From Planctomycetaceae bacterium (lineage in GTDB: Bacteria > Planctomycetota > Planctomycetia > Planctomycetales > Planctomycetaceae): 64,000 bases of DNA. Below the pieces are notes generated by a model. That model had not been told where the DNA came from. It saw only the letters and a list, made by a program, of their open reading frames with translations, and searched no databases. Shown one piece after another: positions 1-10,336 of the stretch. Numbering within the stretch: position 1 is the stretch's first letter; each line of letters opens with the position of its first letter. The stretch lies in NCBI GenBank assembly GCA_002722955.1, contig PBMZ01000067.1:1-64000 (forward strand). Direction: 5' to 3'. The position numbers and the translations under genes were made by a program.

Positions 1-52
1 AGCCCCCAGTTAAATATCTGGGGGCTCGAAGACTCGGCCCCAGCCACCCGAA
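1..52. repeat. Right part of a palindromic intergenic repeat, truncated by the window edge; second copy near 29727-29804
   Basis: gggggctcgaagactcggccccagccaccc matches ggggctcgaagactcgtccccagccaccc at about 29776-29804 with one mismatch. Confidence 0.75.
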
Positions 53-204
53 ACAGGTCGTTCTCGTGAACCCGCGAAAAAACCAAAATCGATGAGCACA
101 CCCGAGAGAGCAGCCTTCAAGCGTGCGCTAGCCAAACGGCGGTAGGTCGGCTACAAGAACGTTATGCAAAGACACCCGCCGTCGAGTTACAACAGGAGAT
201 CGAA

Positions 205-1191
205 ATGCGATTCATGAAACCTCTTTGTTTGATCATTGTTTGCGCGACTCTGGCTTTCTCTGGGCCGAAGATCAGCGCGCAAGAGAAGTTGAACGCGGAC
301 GACATTGATCGCTTCGTCAAAGAGTTGTCGAATTGGGGGCGCTGGGGAAAAGACGATCAGCTTGGTGCATTGAATTTGATCACCAACGCGAAGCGCAAAG
401 AAGCAGCGAAGTTGGTTATGGATGGTGTGTCGGTGTCATTAGCAAGATACGTCGAGACCAAACAAGGACTCGACAATCCGAAGCCGTTCGTCCAAGAGAT
501 GTTGTTGACCGGCGCGGGCACGGGCCAGTTTAGCTCGGACAAGTACAGTGTGGCCTATCACGGGTTCGCTCACACGCACATGGATTCGCTTTGTCACCTG
601 TTCTACAAAGGAAAGATGTACAACGGCTTCTCTCGCTCGGAGGTCACCGACCAAGGCGCCCAAAAGCTCAGCATTCACAACGTGAAAAAAGGCATCATGA
701 CGCGGGGCATTCTGATCGACATTCCAGCCATGCGTGGAGTTCGATTTCTAGAGCCGGGGACGGCCATTTACCCCAAGGATTTGGACGATTTTGAAGAGTT
801 CGCCAAGTTAAAGGTTCGCCGCGGAGACGTCGTCTTTATCAACACCGGCCGCTGGCAACGTCGGGACTTAGTTGGCCCTTGGAGCGTTCAGAAAGACGGT
901 CTTGCCGGTTTCCACGCTTCATGTGCCAAATGGCTCAAGGAACACGATATTGCCATGGTTGGAAGCGACGCGGCTCTCGATGTCATTCCGTCGCAAGTTG
1001 AAGGTGTCTCGCATCCTGTTCACGTCTTGATGCTTCACTCGATGGGCGTCCACATTTTCGACAACTGCGATTTCACTGACTTGTGCAAGGTCGCGTCCGA
1101 GAAGAAACGCTGGGAGTTCTTGCTGACCGCCTCGCCAATTCCCGTTCGCGGCGGTACGGGCTCACCACTGAATCCTATTGCGACGTATTAG
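205..1191 (+). CDS. Secreted cyclase family protein (kynurenine formamidase-like)
   Basis: Signal peptide; HGFAHTHMDSLCH metal-binding-like motif; RRGDVVFINTGRW typical of the cyclase family. Confidence 0.85.
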   Translation: MRFMKPLCLIIVCATLAFSGPKISAQEKLNADDIDRFVKELSNWGRWGKDDQLGALNLITNAKRKEAAKLVMDGVSVSLARYVETKQGLDNPKPFVQEMLLTGAGTGQFSSDKYSVAYHGFAHTHMDSLCHLFYKGKMYNGFSRSEVTDQGAQKLSIHNVKKGIMTRGILIDIPAMRGVRFLEPGTAIYPKDLDDFEEFAKLKVRRGDVVFINTGRWQRRDLVGPWSVQKDGLAGFHASCAKWLKEHDIAMVGSDAALDVIPSQVEGVSHPVHVLMLHSMGVHIFDNCDFTDLCKVASEKKRWEFLLTASPIPVRGGTGSPLNPIATY

Positions 1192-1249
1192 GCGATACGT
1201 CGGCGAATGCCTCAACCACCTCGACCCTAATTCTGATTCGGTTTTTAGA

Positions 1250-1345
1250 GTCGCCCCGTTGGGGCTTTCCGTGTTCTTTTCGCCATTCCCAGGGCTTCGC
1301 CCTGGGCTGATATAGATCCGGCCCGTTGGGCCTCAAGAAAACGTG
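1250..1345. repeat. Intergenic hairpin repeat (cccagggcttcgccctggg plus flanking gccccgttggggc / ggcccgttgggcc hairpins)
   Basis: Three adjacent short perfect palindromes in non-coding DNA. Confidence 0.7.
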
Positions 1346-1354
1346 CAACTTCAA

Positions 1355-1438
1355 ACGCATGAGCGAGGAACGGTCACACATATTCACGATCGATAATTGT
1401 TGGTCGCGAATACATGTGTGCGTCCCTCTCTCATGCGT
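1355..1438. repeat. Palindromic repeat of the 'gcgtgagcgaggga' family
   Basis: Arms acgcatgagcgaggaacg / cgtccctctctcatgcgt; related to the perfect IR at 35316-35415. Confidence 0.6.
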
Positions 1439-1473
1439 CGGCTTACGATTTCCATCAAGCTTCATCACTCCGA

Positions 1474-3819
1474 ATGCCCGCATCACCATCAACCGCTGAT
1501 TCCGCCAGCAAGTCGCGCTCCGGGTTGCTTGCCATCATCTGGCTGATCGGATTCTTCGCATTCTTTAACAGCTTCGATTTGCCCAACTCACCCCGCAGTC
1601 GCTTCGATGTTTGGGCGATGGCGCCTTTTCAGTACATGGACTTAATTGATCCTGTACCAGTGGTCGGTGCGCCTCGATCGGGTTGGCGCAACTTCCCACA
1701 ACGCTTCGATCTGATTTTCGTCGCAAGCGTGATTTTGGCCGGGGCGTGGGGCTTCGGAAGTCTTGTCCTTCGAGTGCTACTGCCGCCGTCGCAATCTCGG
1801 CTTGAGCGAACGGTGTTTGCGTTCGGCGTAGGGCTTTCAGGTTTGTCGCTGATCACTCTTTTGTTCGGTTTGGCCGGCTTGCTCTCGCGAGCTCTATTCG
1901 TGGGCGTGATTCTTGCCTGTGTCCTGGGCGAGGTCGTTTGCCGCTTCATTCAATCCAAGTCAGAAGATGGTCCGCGCCAACTCTTCGCCGCTCTCAACAT
2001 TTTCCGACCTAAGCAACAGTCGAATTCGGACGAGCAATTCGTGATCTCTTATGAGGTCTTGGGTAAGGCGCTTCGAGTTGCCGTGATCGTCGCGTTTTTG
2101 CTGGCGATCTATCTGGGGGCGATGTTGCCGTCGACCGATTTCGATGTGCGAGAATATCACCTGCAAGGGCCAAAGGAATTCTTTCAAGCGGGTCGTATCG
2201 AGAGGCTCGAACACAACGTTTACACCAGCTTTCCATTTCTCACCGAAATGCTCAGTCTGCTGGCGATGGTTCTCCGAGACGACTGGTTCCGGGGCGCGTT
2301 GGCGGGAAAGGCCGTGTTGGCGATGTTTGCTCCGTTGACGTCATTGGCGATCTTCGCGCTGGCGCGGCGATGGCTCAGTGTCGAGGCGGCTTGGCTGGCA
2401 CTGTTGGTTCATATCTCGACACCGTGGACTTACCGCATTTCGATCATCGCCTACGCCGAGGGCGGTTTGACGTTTTATCTGTTCGCGGCATTCTTCGCGT
2501 TACTGTTGGCTCTAGAAAGACTGCGGCGTGGAGAATCAATTTTCTCGCATGCAATGCTGCTAGGTCTCATGTCCGGCAGCGCGATGGCCTGCAAGTACCC
2601 AGGAGTCTTGACCGTTATCATTCCTCTGTGCGGTGCCTTGGGCTTTTCTCTGCTGAGAGCTAAGTCCGCCACTGCTGGCACATCGAGTCCGTTGACATTC
2701 GCAAACATCGCCAAGCCCGTCGGTGCTGTGATCGTCGGCATCGCATTGACGATCGGACCGTGGCTGGTGAAGAACTTTGCAGAAACCGGTAACCCCGTCT
2801 ATCCGCTGTTGTACTCAGTGTTCGGAGCCGATGATTGGGACGAGGACCTGAATCGACGCTGGAAGAAAGCGCACAGTCCCGACCATCACCAACCCACCGA
2901 CATCGTTGTTAAACTGATCGATGTGACCGCCAAGAGTGACTGGCAAAGCTTTCTGGTGTTTGGCTTTGCTCCGCTAACTGTGATCGCGTGGAGGTCGCTG
3001 TGGAAAGACGAGGCCTCCACGGGCAGCTTACCGCCGAAGTTCGTACTGCTTGCGGCATGGAGTTACGTCGGATTTCTGTTCTTCGCATGGTGGACGTTCA
3101 CGCATCGCATCGACCGCTTTTGGGTGCCACTGATTCCCGTGGCCGCACTGTTAGCGGGATACTCGGCCGCATGGCTGGATTCGATCGGCCACTTACGGAT
3201 TCGGCGAGCCTTGATGACGGTGACGATCTTTTACAACTTGGCCTTTGTCACCACCGATCTGTGCGGCTTCAATGCGTACTTAGCAGAAAGCAATCATGCG
3301 CAGCGGATCGCCGAGAAGCTGGCATTCGGTATCCACTCTCTGAACCAGTTGGACATCTCAGAAGATCAAACGGTACTAATGGTGGGTGAGGCACAAGTCT
3401 TCGACGCTCGATTCAAGCACAAGTACAACACAGTCTTTGACGAGTCGATCTTCGAACGTTGGTGCGGATTTAATGATCCCAACTCAAAGGAAGGGGCCGT
3501 GGTGATGCGGCCGCCGGATGACATTCGCAAGACGCTGAAGCAAAACAACATCGCTTATATCTTCGTGAACTGGGGCGAGATCTTGCGTTACCGTCCCACT
3601 TACGGCTACACGGATTTCGTAAACCCGGCGCCTTTCGAGTATCTCAAGCGTCATGGCATCATCAAGGACGCCATGAACAACATGACCACATACCGAGCCT
3701 GGGACAACCTTTCGGAACGCGACCAAAAAGAAGTCAAGCGGTGGGCTCCCGATCTATTCGTCGAGCGAGATGGCGAGAAGCTTATGATCGGCATGCAAAT
3801 CTTTCGCGTCGCCGATTAG
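1474..3819 (+). CDS. Multi-pass membrane protein, glycosyltransferase family 39-like
   Basis: Long hydrophobic ORF; ORF start at 1414 lies inside the repeat so ATG 1474 preferred; early DFDVREYHLQGPKEFFQAGRI region resembles GT39/ArnT-like proteins. Confidence 0.6.
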   Translation: MPASPSTADSASKSRSGLLAIIWLIGFFAFFNSFDLPNSPRSRFDVWAMAPFQYMDLIDPVPVVGAPRSGWRNFPQRFDLIFVASVILAGAWGFGSLVLRVLLPPSQSRLERTVFAFGVGLSGLSLITLLFGLAGLLSRALFVGVILACVLGEVVCRFIQSKSEDGPRQLFAALNIFRPKQQSNSDEQFVISYEVLGKALRVAVIVAFLLAIYLGAMLPSTDFDVREYHLQGPKEFFQAGRIERLEHNVYTSFPFLTEMLSLLAMVLRDDWFRGALAGKAVLAMFAPLTSLAIFALARRWLSVEAAWLALLVHISTPWTYRISIIAYAEGGLTFYLFAAFFALLLALERLRRGESIFSHAMLLGLMSGSAMACKYPGVLTVIIPLCGALGFSLLRAKSATAGTSSPLTFANIAKPVGAVIVGIALTIGPWLVKNFAETGNPVYPLLYSVFGADDWDEDLNRRWKKAHSPDHHQPTDIVVKLIDVTAKSDWQSFLVFGFAPLTVIAWRSLWKDEASTGSLPPKFVLLAAWSYVGFLFFAWWTFTHRIDRFWVPLIPVAALLAGYSAAWLDSIGHLRIRRALMTVTIFYNLAFVTTDLCGFNAYLAESNHAQRIAEKLAFGIHSLNQLDISEDQTVLMVGEAQVFDARFKHKYNTVFDESIFERWCGFNDPNSKEGAVVMRPPDDIRKTLKQNNIAYIFVNWGEILRYRPTYGYTDFVNPAPFEYLKRHGIIKDAMNNMTTYRAWDNLSERDQKEVKRWAPDLFVERDGEKLMIGMQIFRVAD

Positions 3820-3921
3820 ATCTGGATCTTGAAGGTTTCGAGACCGCGATAACCAGCCGTGCCTTCCATTGTGGATGAGTCACTTGTGGCCAAGCATTTA
3901 GAGAGTAGCGGGCGAAGCGAA

Positions 3922-4444
3922 ATGAATCGCACACATCCACAAGTCACGGAGTGTATTGCTTCGTTTCAATTATCCGTGTCACAATACATCAAATTTCTCG
4001 CGGTCGACCACGAATTCACGCAGAGCGATCCCATTGTGCGGGACCTTACGTCACCAAGAGATGCGTCCGTCTCCATCACGTTTGATCGTCCCGATCTCAG
4101 GATAACGATTGGGCTGAGCCTATTCGGCAGCGAACTTGGAATCACGATTCGTGATAACAATTTACTAAACAAAACAACACACTCATCCGGTAAGCGGCGT
4201 GTTAAAGTAGTCTACTTCGAATATCTTGTGGAGTTTTTGACAAACGGAGAGACACAACCCATTGTTCCGCATTACGGAGATGGACCGGCACGGCGTACTC
4301 ACACAGTCCGCCGACTCATTGGACTCGGTTGTTGAGCAACTCGGGATCAAAATGCAGTCATTTTCAGTACAGATTCTCGACGCCGATGTGACTTCGATGT
4401 TCAATGAAGCGGATGAGTTCTACCGTCAGAAGTTGCAACGCTAG
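3922..4444 (+). pseudogene. Small hypothetical protein gene with probable frameshift near 4250-4265
   Basis: ORF 3859-4335 degenerates to PHYGDGPARRTHTVRR while the overlapping ORF 4262-4444 continues with normal composition (FRITEMDRHGVLTQSADSLDSVVEQLGIKMQSFSVQILDADVTSMFNEADEFY). Confidence 0.5.
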
Positions 4445-4459
4445 CTCACCAACCTACTA

Positions 4460-5158
4460 CTAACGATCGATGGCCACTTCTCGCTTGTTCGACGTCTCCA
4501 CGATTGATTTCCACGTGAGCATTCGTGACGTCTTGGGATCGGTCGTCACTCGAGTGTAGTGAGTCCTGGTGACAACCGTCTTTGCCTTTGTTGACGACGC
4601 TACTGTTTGGTCATAGCTCGAAATGCCTAGTCGCCATTCGTTGTCCGAGGCTCGTTCGATTTTCGCGGTTGGCGAGAATTTCCTGTGCAACTCGCAAAAG
4701 GCGGTCCAAACCAGTCGAGCCTGCTTCGCGTCCTTGATCTTGACGCGTCGGTCGACGATCAGTTTTCCGAATGCTTCATAGTTTCCCCAGCCGTAGAGTT
4801 CCGCGACGATCTTCTTTCGCTTGGCGTCAATGACCAACGTCTTGCTCAATCGCGCCGCCAATGAGACTGGCTTCTTCCACTTGGGATTGCGTTTCTCGTC
4901 CCAGCGAACTGCCGCGTATCGCCAATTCGGGAACATTTTTTCAGCCGCCGATGAATTGACCTCGCACCATTTCGTAAAGGTGGCTAGCTTGCATTTGCCT
5001 TCAACGTACTTCTGTTCCACCTCAGCTTGATGCTTCATCACGATTGGGTGGAGTTCGCTGTCTTGGACGATTGCCTTTCCGTCACGCGACGCAATGACAT
5101 CCAAGACGTCTTCCTTCGATTGCGTGAAGACGACAAGAAGAGGATAGATCATCGACAT
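4460..5158 (-). CDS. Hypothetical protein
   Basis: 232-aa ORF with ordinary composition; no family recognised. Confidence 0.6.
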   Translation of the reverse strand: MSMIYPLLVVFTQSKEDVLDVIASRDGKAIVQDSELHPIVMKHQAEVEQKYVEGKCKLATFTKWCEVNSSAAEKMFPNWRYAAVRWDEKRNPKWKKPVSLAARLSKTLVIDAKRKKIVAELYGWGNYEAFGKLIVDRRVKIKDAKQARLVWTAFCELHRKFSPTAKIERASDNEWRLGISSYDQTVASSTKAKTVVTRTHYTRVTTDPKTSRMLTWKSIVETSNKREVAIDR

Positions 5159-5244
5159 ACTGATTGCCTCTACGATCGCAGCGTTAATCTGGTCATGCTA
5201 ACCGGTCAAACATAGGAGATCAGCTAAATCGATTCAATTCCCGA

Positions 5245-8200
5245 TTAATTCGCCAAGGGCTGAGTACTTCGCAAATAAGCAAACAGATGCTTAATCTCTG
5301 CGTCGGAGAGCTTGTCCAGCAGTCCTTCTGGCATGAGCGACTTTGTATTGGCGGCCATGTCGTCGATGTCGTCGCGCGGAATCACGACGTTTTGGCCATC
5401 TGCCCCGCGGAGCACGACCACTTGCGTATCTTGATCGATAAGAAAACCGGTCACGATACGCCCCTCAAGCGTTCTGACGGTGTAGTTTTCGAATCCCTTG
5501 CGAATCTCTGCGCTCGGATTCACAACATTTAGCAAGATGCCCTGAATGTCGTCTCGCTTGAAGCTGGTCAAGTCGGGTCCGATGCTACCGCCTTGAGTAA
5601 AGAGAACGTGACACTTGCCACATGTTTTTTTGTACAAAACTTTTCCTGTATACGGATTGCCCGAACCCTTGGCGTCTTGCAGCATCGCGTTGAGTTCTTC
5701 GATCCGCTGCTGCATCTGAGCCGACGTGGCTCCAGCGACTCTCCCAAATTGCTCCTCGACCAACGTTCGCAGTTTCTCGTCGTTGTGCAGCAACAGTCGC
5801 CGTCGAGTCTCGATGGGAATGGTTTTCTTATCGATCGCACCAGAGCCCACAGCGTTGACAAGTTTTGTGGCCCAAGCCCGACGACTGGAAAGCAACGTCT
5901 GAGCGGACTCGCGCACAGGCTCGGAGAACTTTGCATAATTGCCCACGACGATGTCAGCAATGTCGCTGTCAGAATACGCTTCCAGACTTAGAAGTGCGGA
6001 GCTCTTTAGCGCGTCGCTGTTCGCTTTGGTCACCACATCCAACAACACGGGAACGGCATCCTTGTTCGTGACTTCGCCAAAGATGCGAATGAGCGTCATC
6101 CGCTGCTTGTCATCTTTGGACGAGGCGACGGTCTTCAGCGCGTTTTGGGTCGCCTCGGGGATGCCCTGACGAACTTGCAAAACCAACGAACCACCACCCA
6201 CAGACGAAATGGCCGAGATCAGTTCATCCGGCAAGTTTGCCAGCGAGCGGCCCGCATACGCCGCCTCGAAACCTTTCATCAAAATGTCTTGGTGTTTTTT
6301 CTCGGGCGCCAGTTCGAGCAACGTGGCACACGCAAGCAAATCTTGCCGCGATCCCGATAAGGCGTAGCGACGAATGATCCGGTCAAGGATGTGTTCTTGG
6401 ACCAGCGGCAGGTTCCAGAATTTCTTATCGGCGAAGAGTTTCGCCACTTCCTCACGCCCATCGGCGGCCTTGGATTCCATCGCCCACCAAAGCAGCAACG
6501 GAATGTGCAAGTCGTTCATGTCTTCCGAATGAGTCAGCAAGTTGCCGATCATGGGAGCCGCGATCTTTGCGGGTAATCGTTTGGCCGAACACGCCAATTG
6601 GCTTCGGACTTCGGCATAGGATTCCGTCGCCGACATTTCAACAAGTCGACTGCCAACCTTCGGCGAGACACGTCGAGCATCTGCTAGCAATCGAACGGCC
6701 CAGAGTCGCACGTATTGATCTTCATGCGCCAGTAGCTCGTCCGCGATTTCGTCAGTCAGGCCACCACAAAGATTCAACGCCCAGCAAGATTCCAGAGCCG
6801 TTTGACCCGCACTCTCAAGAATTCGAGCTCGCAAGTACGGGATCGCACTGCGATCGCGACGATCGGCGAGAACTCGCAGAATGGTTTGTCGATGCCACTT
6901 GTTGGGATGACTCATACGCTTGACCAACTCGGAAGTTGCCATCGTTCCGTAATTGAACTTGTTCGTTCGTTTCGGATGCAGTGCACGAATTCGATACACG
7001 CGGCCCGTCTCTGGCGTGACTCGGCCGGCGTAATGGCTGGCGTGGTCGATTCGTTGTTCGTACAGATCCCCAAAGTAGATCGCACCATCGGGACCTACCT
7101 TGATGTCAACGGGGCGGAACCACTGATCGCTGCACAAGACCGGACGGTCAATGTCCTTGGTTTCAAACGTTGTTGTGTTGGGAGTGATTGTGCTTTGAAC
7201 GATTTGACCCTGCAGTGGCTCGATCCCGAACAAGCGACCGTTGTACTTTTCGGGCAAGGCTCCGCCAGAATAAATGATGAAGTTGTGCGTAAAACGCGGC
7301 ACGCTGTGATGCTTCATCGTTGGGAAGTAGCCAAACGCGTACGGGTTGGACAACGCCCCGTGCTTCGAGAATCCCTTGCGTTCATACGCGCCCTGTACAT
7401 AGTGAAAACCGCGAGCGTTGCCGCCATTGGTGCCCGAGAAGATGCGGCCCTTGTCATCGATCTCGCAACCAAACGTGTTACCACCGCCTTCGGCAAAAAC
7501 TTCATAGCGCCGCGTTACAGGATGGTAGCGCCAAATCAATTGGCCCATTGAGTGAATCGGCACGGTGTCGATGCCCGGACGAATGATGCGACCGGTGACC
7601 GTGCTACCTTGGCAAGCGTACAACCATCCGTCCGGACCCCAGCGCAGGCTGTTGGCGATTGAATGCGAATCCTCGATACCGAAGCCTTTCAGCAACACTT
7701 GCGGGTCGCTGTCGGGCACATCGTCGTTGTTGGCATCTGGATAAAACAGCAAGTACGGCGGACTCAGCACGAACACTCCACCGCGACCTCGCTCGAAGGA
7801 GCTGGTGATATTCAATCCGTCGACAAACGTTTTGTGCGTATCAAATTTTCCATCCCCATCCGTATCCTCATGAATGGTGATTTCGTCCGCACCGCGAACT
7901 CCGTGAGGCGGCGGCAACGGAACGCGGTCATATACGGCTCGTAGGAACTTGTCGCGGCTGATCATTTTCAAGCCGGCGGGATTCGGATACTGCTTGTAAT
8001 TCAAGACCCACAAGCGACCTCGCTCGTCCCAATTGATGAACAGCGGCTGCCCGATGTGTGGTTCCGAGAGCACTTGGTCCAATCGCAAATCGTCGGCAAC
8101 AGTAAATGACTTGATGGCCTCAGCGGGGGGAAGTGGATCGGTATCGCCCTTGCGGCGGCGTAGATAAAGCTGAAGATCGTCGACTTCATCGACCTTGAAG

Positions 8201-8772
8201 AAGTAAGCAGGGGCGTCATCTTTGATTGACTTGGGAACATCACTGGTCGCCCAGTCTTTGTTGTCTCCAGGCCGGTATTGCCATTGGCCCTCTGTTCGAA
8301 TGGCTCGCTTTCCCGTGATCAGGATCGGTGGTGCGACCAGGAAGTTGGAACGGGCGTCCTTCATATAGGTACGCACCGAAAAAACGTTTATCTCACCAAA
8401 CTTGAGCGCTTCGGCCGGTACGACAAACCGCGATTTCTCGCCCAGCCCACTTCGAAACTGCGGCGGAAACGAGCCTGTCGCACCAACTTGAACGCCGTTG
8501 ACGAAGTTTTGCCGCGCGTCGTCGATGGGCTCGACGTTGAGTTCGATTTTCTTGCCCTTCCAATCCGCGGGCACTTTGATGAAGCAGCGATACCACGCAT
8601 AGCCGTCTTTCGTCGCCAGCGCTCCGCCAAGCTGACGCTTCCATGAGTCTGGGATTGGCACCAAATGCCAGCCGTTTGAAGCGTCCTGAGCTTGCGGTTT
8701 GGCAACAACTAAGAAACAAGCGACACCAAACACACACGCGGCGACGACAAACGCAAACTTCGAGCTTTTCAT
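5245..8772 (-). CDS. PVC-type membrane-bound dehydrogenase with HEAT repeats and C-terminal heme-binding CxxCH domain
   Basis: Signal peptide; beta-propeller region (DEITIHEDTDGDGKFDTHKTFVDGLN); C-terminal CGKCHVLFTQGGSIGPDLTSFKRDDIQGILLNVVNPSAEI. Confidence 0.9.
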   Translation of the reverse strand: MKSSKFAFVVAACVFGVACFLVVAKPQAQDASNGWHLVPIPDSWKRQLGGALATKDGYAWYRCFIKVPADWKGKKIELNVEPIDDARQNFVNGVQVGATGSFPPQFRSGLGEKSRFVVPAEALKFGEINVFSVRTYMKDARSNFLVAPPILITGKRAIRTEGQWQYRPGDNKDWATSDVPKSIKDDAPAYFFKVDEVDDLQLYLRRRKGDTDPLPPAEAIKSFTVADDLRLDQVLSEPHIGQPLFINWDERGRLWVLNYKQYPNPAGLKMISRDKFLRAVYDRVPLPPPHGVRGADEITIHEDTDGDGKFDTHKTFVDGLNITSSFERGRGGVFVLSPPYLLFYPDANNDDVPDSDPQVLLKGFGIEDSHSIANSLRWGPDGWLYACQGSTVTGRIIRPGIDTVPIHSMGQLIWRYHPVTRRYEVFAEGGGNTFGCEIDDKGRIFSGTNGGNARGFHYVQGAYERKGFSKHGALSNPYAFGYFPTMKHHSVPRFTHNFIIYSGGALPEKYNGRLFGIEPLQGQIVQSTITPNTTTFETKDIDRPVLCSDQWFRPVDIKVGPDGAIYFGDLYEQRIDHASHYAGRVTPETGRVYRIRALHPKRTNKFNYGTMATSELVKRMSHPNKWHRQTILRVLADRRDRSAIPYLRARILESAGQTALESCWALNLCGGLTDEIADELLAHEDQYVRLWAVRLLADARRVSPKVGSRLVEMSATESYAEVRSQLACSAKRLPAKIAAPMIGNLLTHSEDMNDLHIPLLLWWAMESKAADGREEVAKLFADKKFWNLPLVQEHILDRIIRRYALSGSRQDLLACATLLELAPEKKHQDILMKGFEAAYAGRSLANLPDELISAISSVGGGSLVLQVRQGIPEATQNALKTVASSKDDKQRMTLIRIFGEVTNKDAVPVLLDVVTKANSDALKSSALLSLEAYSDSDIADIVVGNYAKFSEPVRESAQTLLSSRRAWATKLVNAVGSGAIDKKTIPIETRRRLLLHNDEKLRTLVEEQFGRVAGATSAQMQQRIEELNAMLQDAKGSGNPYTGKVLYKKTCGKCHVLFTQGGSIGPDLTSFKRDDIQGILLNVVNPSAEIRKGFENYTVRTLEGRIVTGFLIDQDTQVVVLRGADGQNVVIPRDDIDDMAANTKSLMPEGLLDKLSDAEIKHLFAYLRSTQPLAN

Positions 8773-8947
8773 GATTTAACGTTCCTGAGGAATCGGCATG
8801 ACGCGGAACGCTCAGTTTGAAGCCCAACGCGAATCCATTCAAGTCTGGGCGTGTTCGGGAAAGTCAAAGTTGCTTGCTGAATGCGCCGGAAATAAAATCA
8901 ATTCTTGATGGACAGAAATCCGCACAGAACTTAACCGGGAGTCAAGC

Positions 8948-10225
8948 ATGAGCCGTTTCAACCGCCGTGAATTTCTTGCTGTCGGTGCCATGTCCGTAGC
9001 GAATCCGTTGCAAGCATCCGTGAATGATAAGGTTGGTGTAGCTGTATTGGGCTGCGGTCGCGGGCGAAACTTGGCTCACTGGTTTGCGAAGTTGCCCGAT
9101 AGCCAAGTCGTCGCTATCTGCGACCCCGATGATACTCGAGCCATTCGGTTGCGCGATGAAATCGGCCAACTGCAAGGCAAGAGACCACCTCACGTTAAGG
9201 ATTTCCGGACGCTACTCGAACGACGCGACGTCGATGCCTTAGCCGTGGCAACTCCCGATCACTGGCATGCGCCGGCAACGATATTGGCTTGCGTAGCCGG
9301 TAAGGACGTGTATGTCGAGAAGCCTTGCTCGCACAATGTTGCCGAGGGCCGGATTGCTGTCCGTGCCGCTCGAAAACACAAACGCATCGTTCAACACGGC
9401 ACAAACCTGCGAGGATCGGATCATTACCGCGCGGCGTGGAAGCTGTTACAAGATGGTGTCATCGGCAAAGTCATGATGGTCAAGGCAATCAACAATCAAC
9501 GCAGAGGCCGTTTGGCTTTCCGCGACGACGAACCTGTTCCCGCAGGAGTGGACTATAACTTGTGGCTTGGCCCAGCGAAGAAGCGTCCGTTCAACCGCAA
9601 TCGATTTCATTACGGATGGCACTGGCATTGGGACTATGGAACCGGCGACCTCGGCAACGATGGCGTGCATCAAATTGACATTGGCCGCTGGGCGCTGAAC
9701 CTGAAGGCCCCCAAAGCCGTCTCTTGTAGCGGGGCCAAGTTAGGCTCGAAAGGCGACGCTCAAGAAACGCCGGACACAATGGTCGTGACTTGGGAGTACG
9801 ACGACTTGCTGTACGTCTACGAGCAGCGCGACTTCACGCCTTACCGCATGCAAGGCCATCGTGTCGACAACGACAACATCATCTTCGGCGAAACTGGCTA
9901 CATGATGATCGACCGCAATGGCTATCGAGTGTTCTACAAAAACGAACGCGGACCAGCCTTCAACAAGGCGTGGGCCGACACGTCCGCTCACATCCAGAAC
10001 TTTTTGGACTGCGTCAAATCGAGGAAGCAAGACGCGTTGAACGCAGATATCGAAGAAGGCCACTACTCGTCACTGCTATGCCATCTCGGCAACATCGCTT
10101 ACCGCACAGGCCGCCGATTGGAATTCGACGCCGACACGGAAACTTTTCGGCAAGACGACGAAGCCAACCGCTATTTGGTGCGCGAATACCGCAAGGGGTT
10201 TGAACTCCCAAAAATCGACGCTTGA
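8948..10225 (+). CDS. Gfo/Idh/MocA family oxidoreductase
   Basis: MSRFNRREFLAVGAM Tat-like leader; VGVAVLGCGRGRNLAHWF Rossmann motif; EKP motif (DVYVEKPCSHN). Confidence 0.92.
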   Translation: MSRFNRREFLAVGAMSVANPLQASVNDKVGVAVLGCGRGRNLAHWFAKLPDSQVVAICDPDDTRAIRLRDEIGQLQGKRPPHVKDFRTLLERRDVDALAVATPDHWHAPATILACVAGKDVYVEKPCSHNVAEGRIAVRAARKHKRIVQHGTNLRGSDHYRAAWKLLQDGVIGKVMMVKAINNQRRGRLAFRDDEPVPAGVDYNLWLGPAKKRPFNRNRFHYGWHWHWDYGTGDLGNDGVHQIDIGRWALNLKAPKAVSCSGAKLGSKGDAQETPDTMVVTWEYDDLLYVYEQRDFTPYRMQGHRVDNDNIIFGETGYMMIDRNGYRVFYKNERGPAFNKAWADTSAHIQNFLDCVKSRKQDALNADIEEGHYSSLLCHLGNIAYRTGRRLEFDADTETFRQDDEANRYLVREYRKGFELPKIDA

Positions 10226-10336
10226 GTGGCGTAAGCTTCCAGCTTGCGATCCGTGAGGGCTGAAGCTTCGCCCCTTGATTGTTCGGCAAAGGCCAAATGG
10301 GCATACTGTTGACATCCCCAACAGCAAGGATCGAGC

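Noticed and set aside
1250-1345. Possible CRISPR-like repeat cluster
   Set aside because: Hairpins are distinct palindromes without regularly spaced direct repeats; no cas genes nearby.
6802-7551. 249-aa ORF on the plus strand
   Set aside because: Antisense shadow of the PVC heme dehydrogenase 5245-8772.
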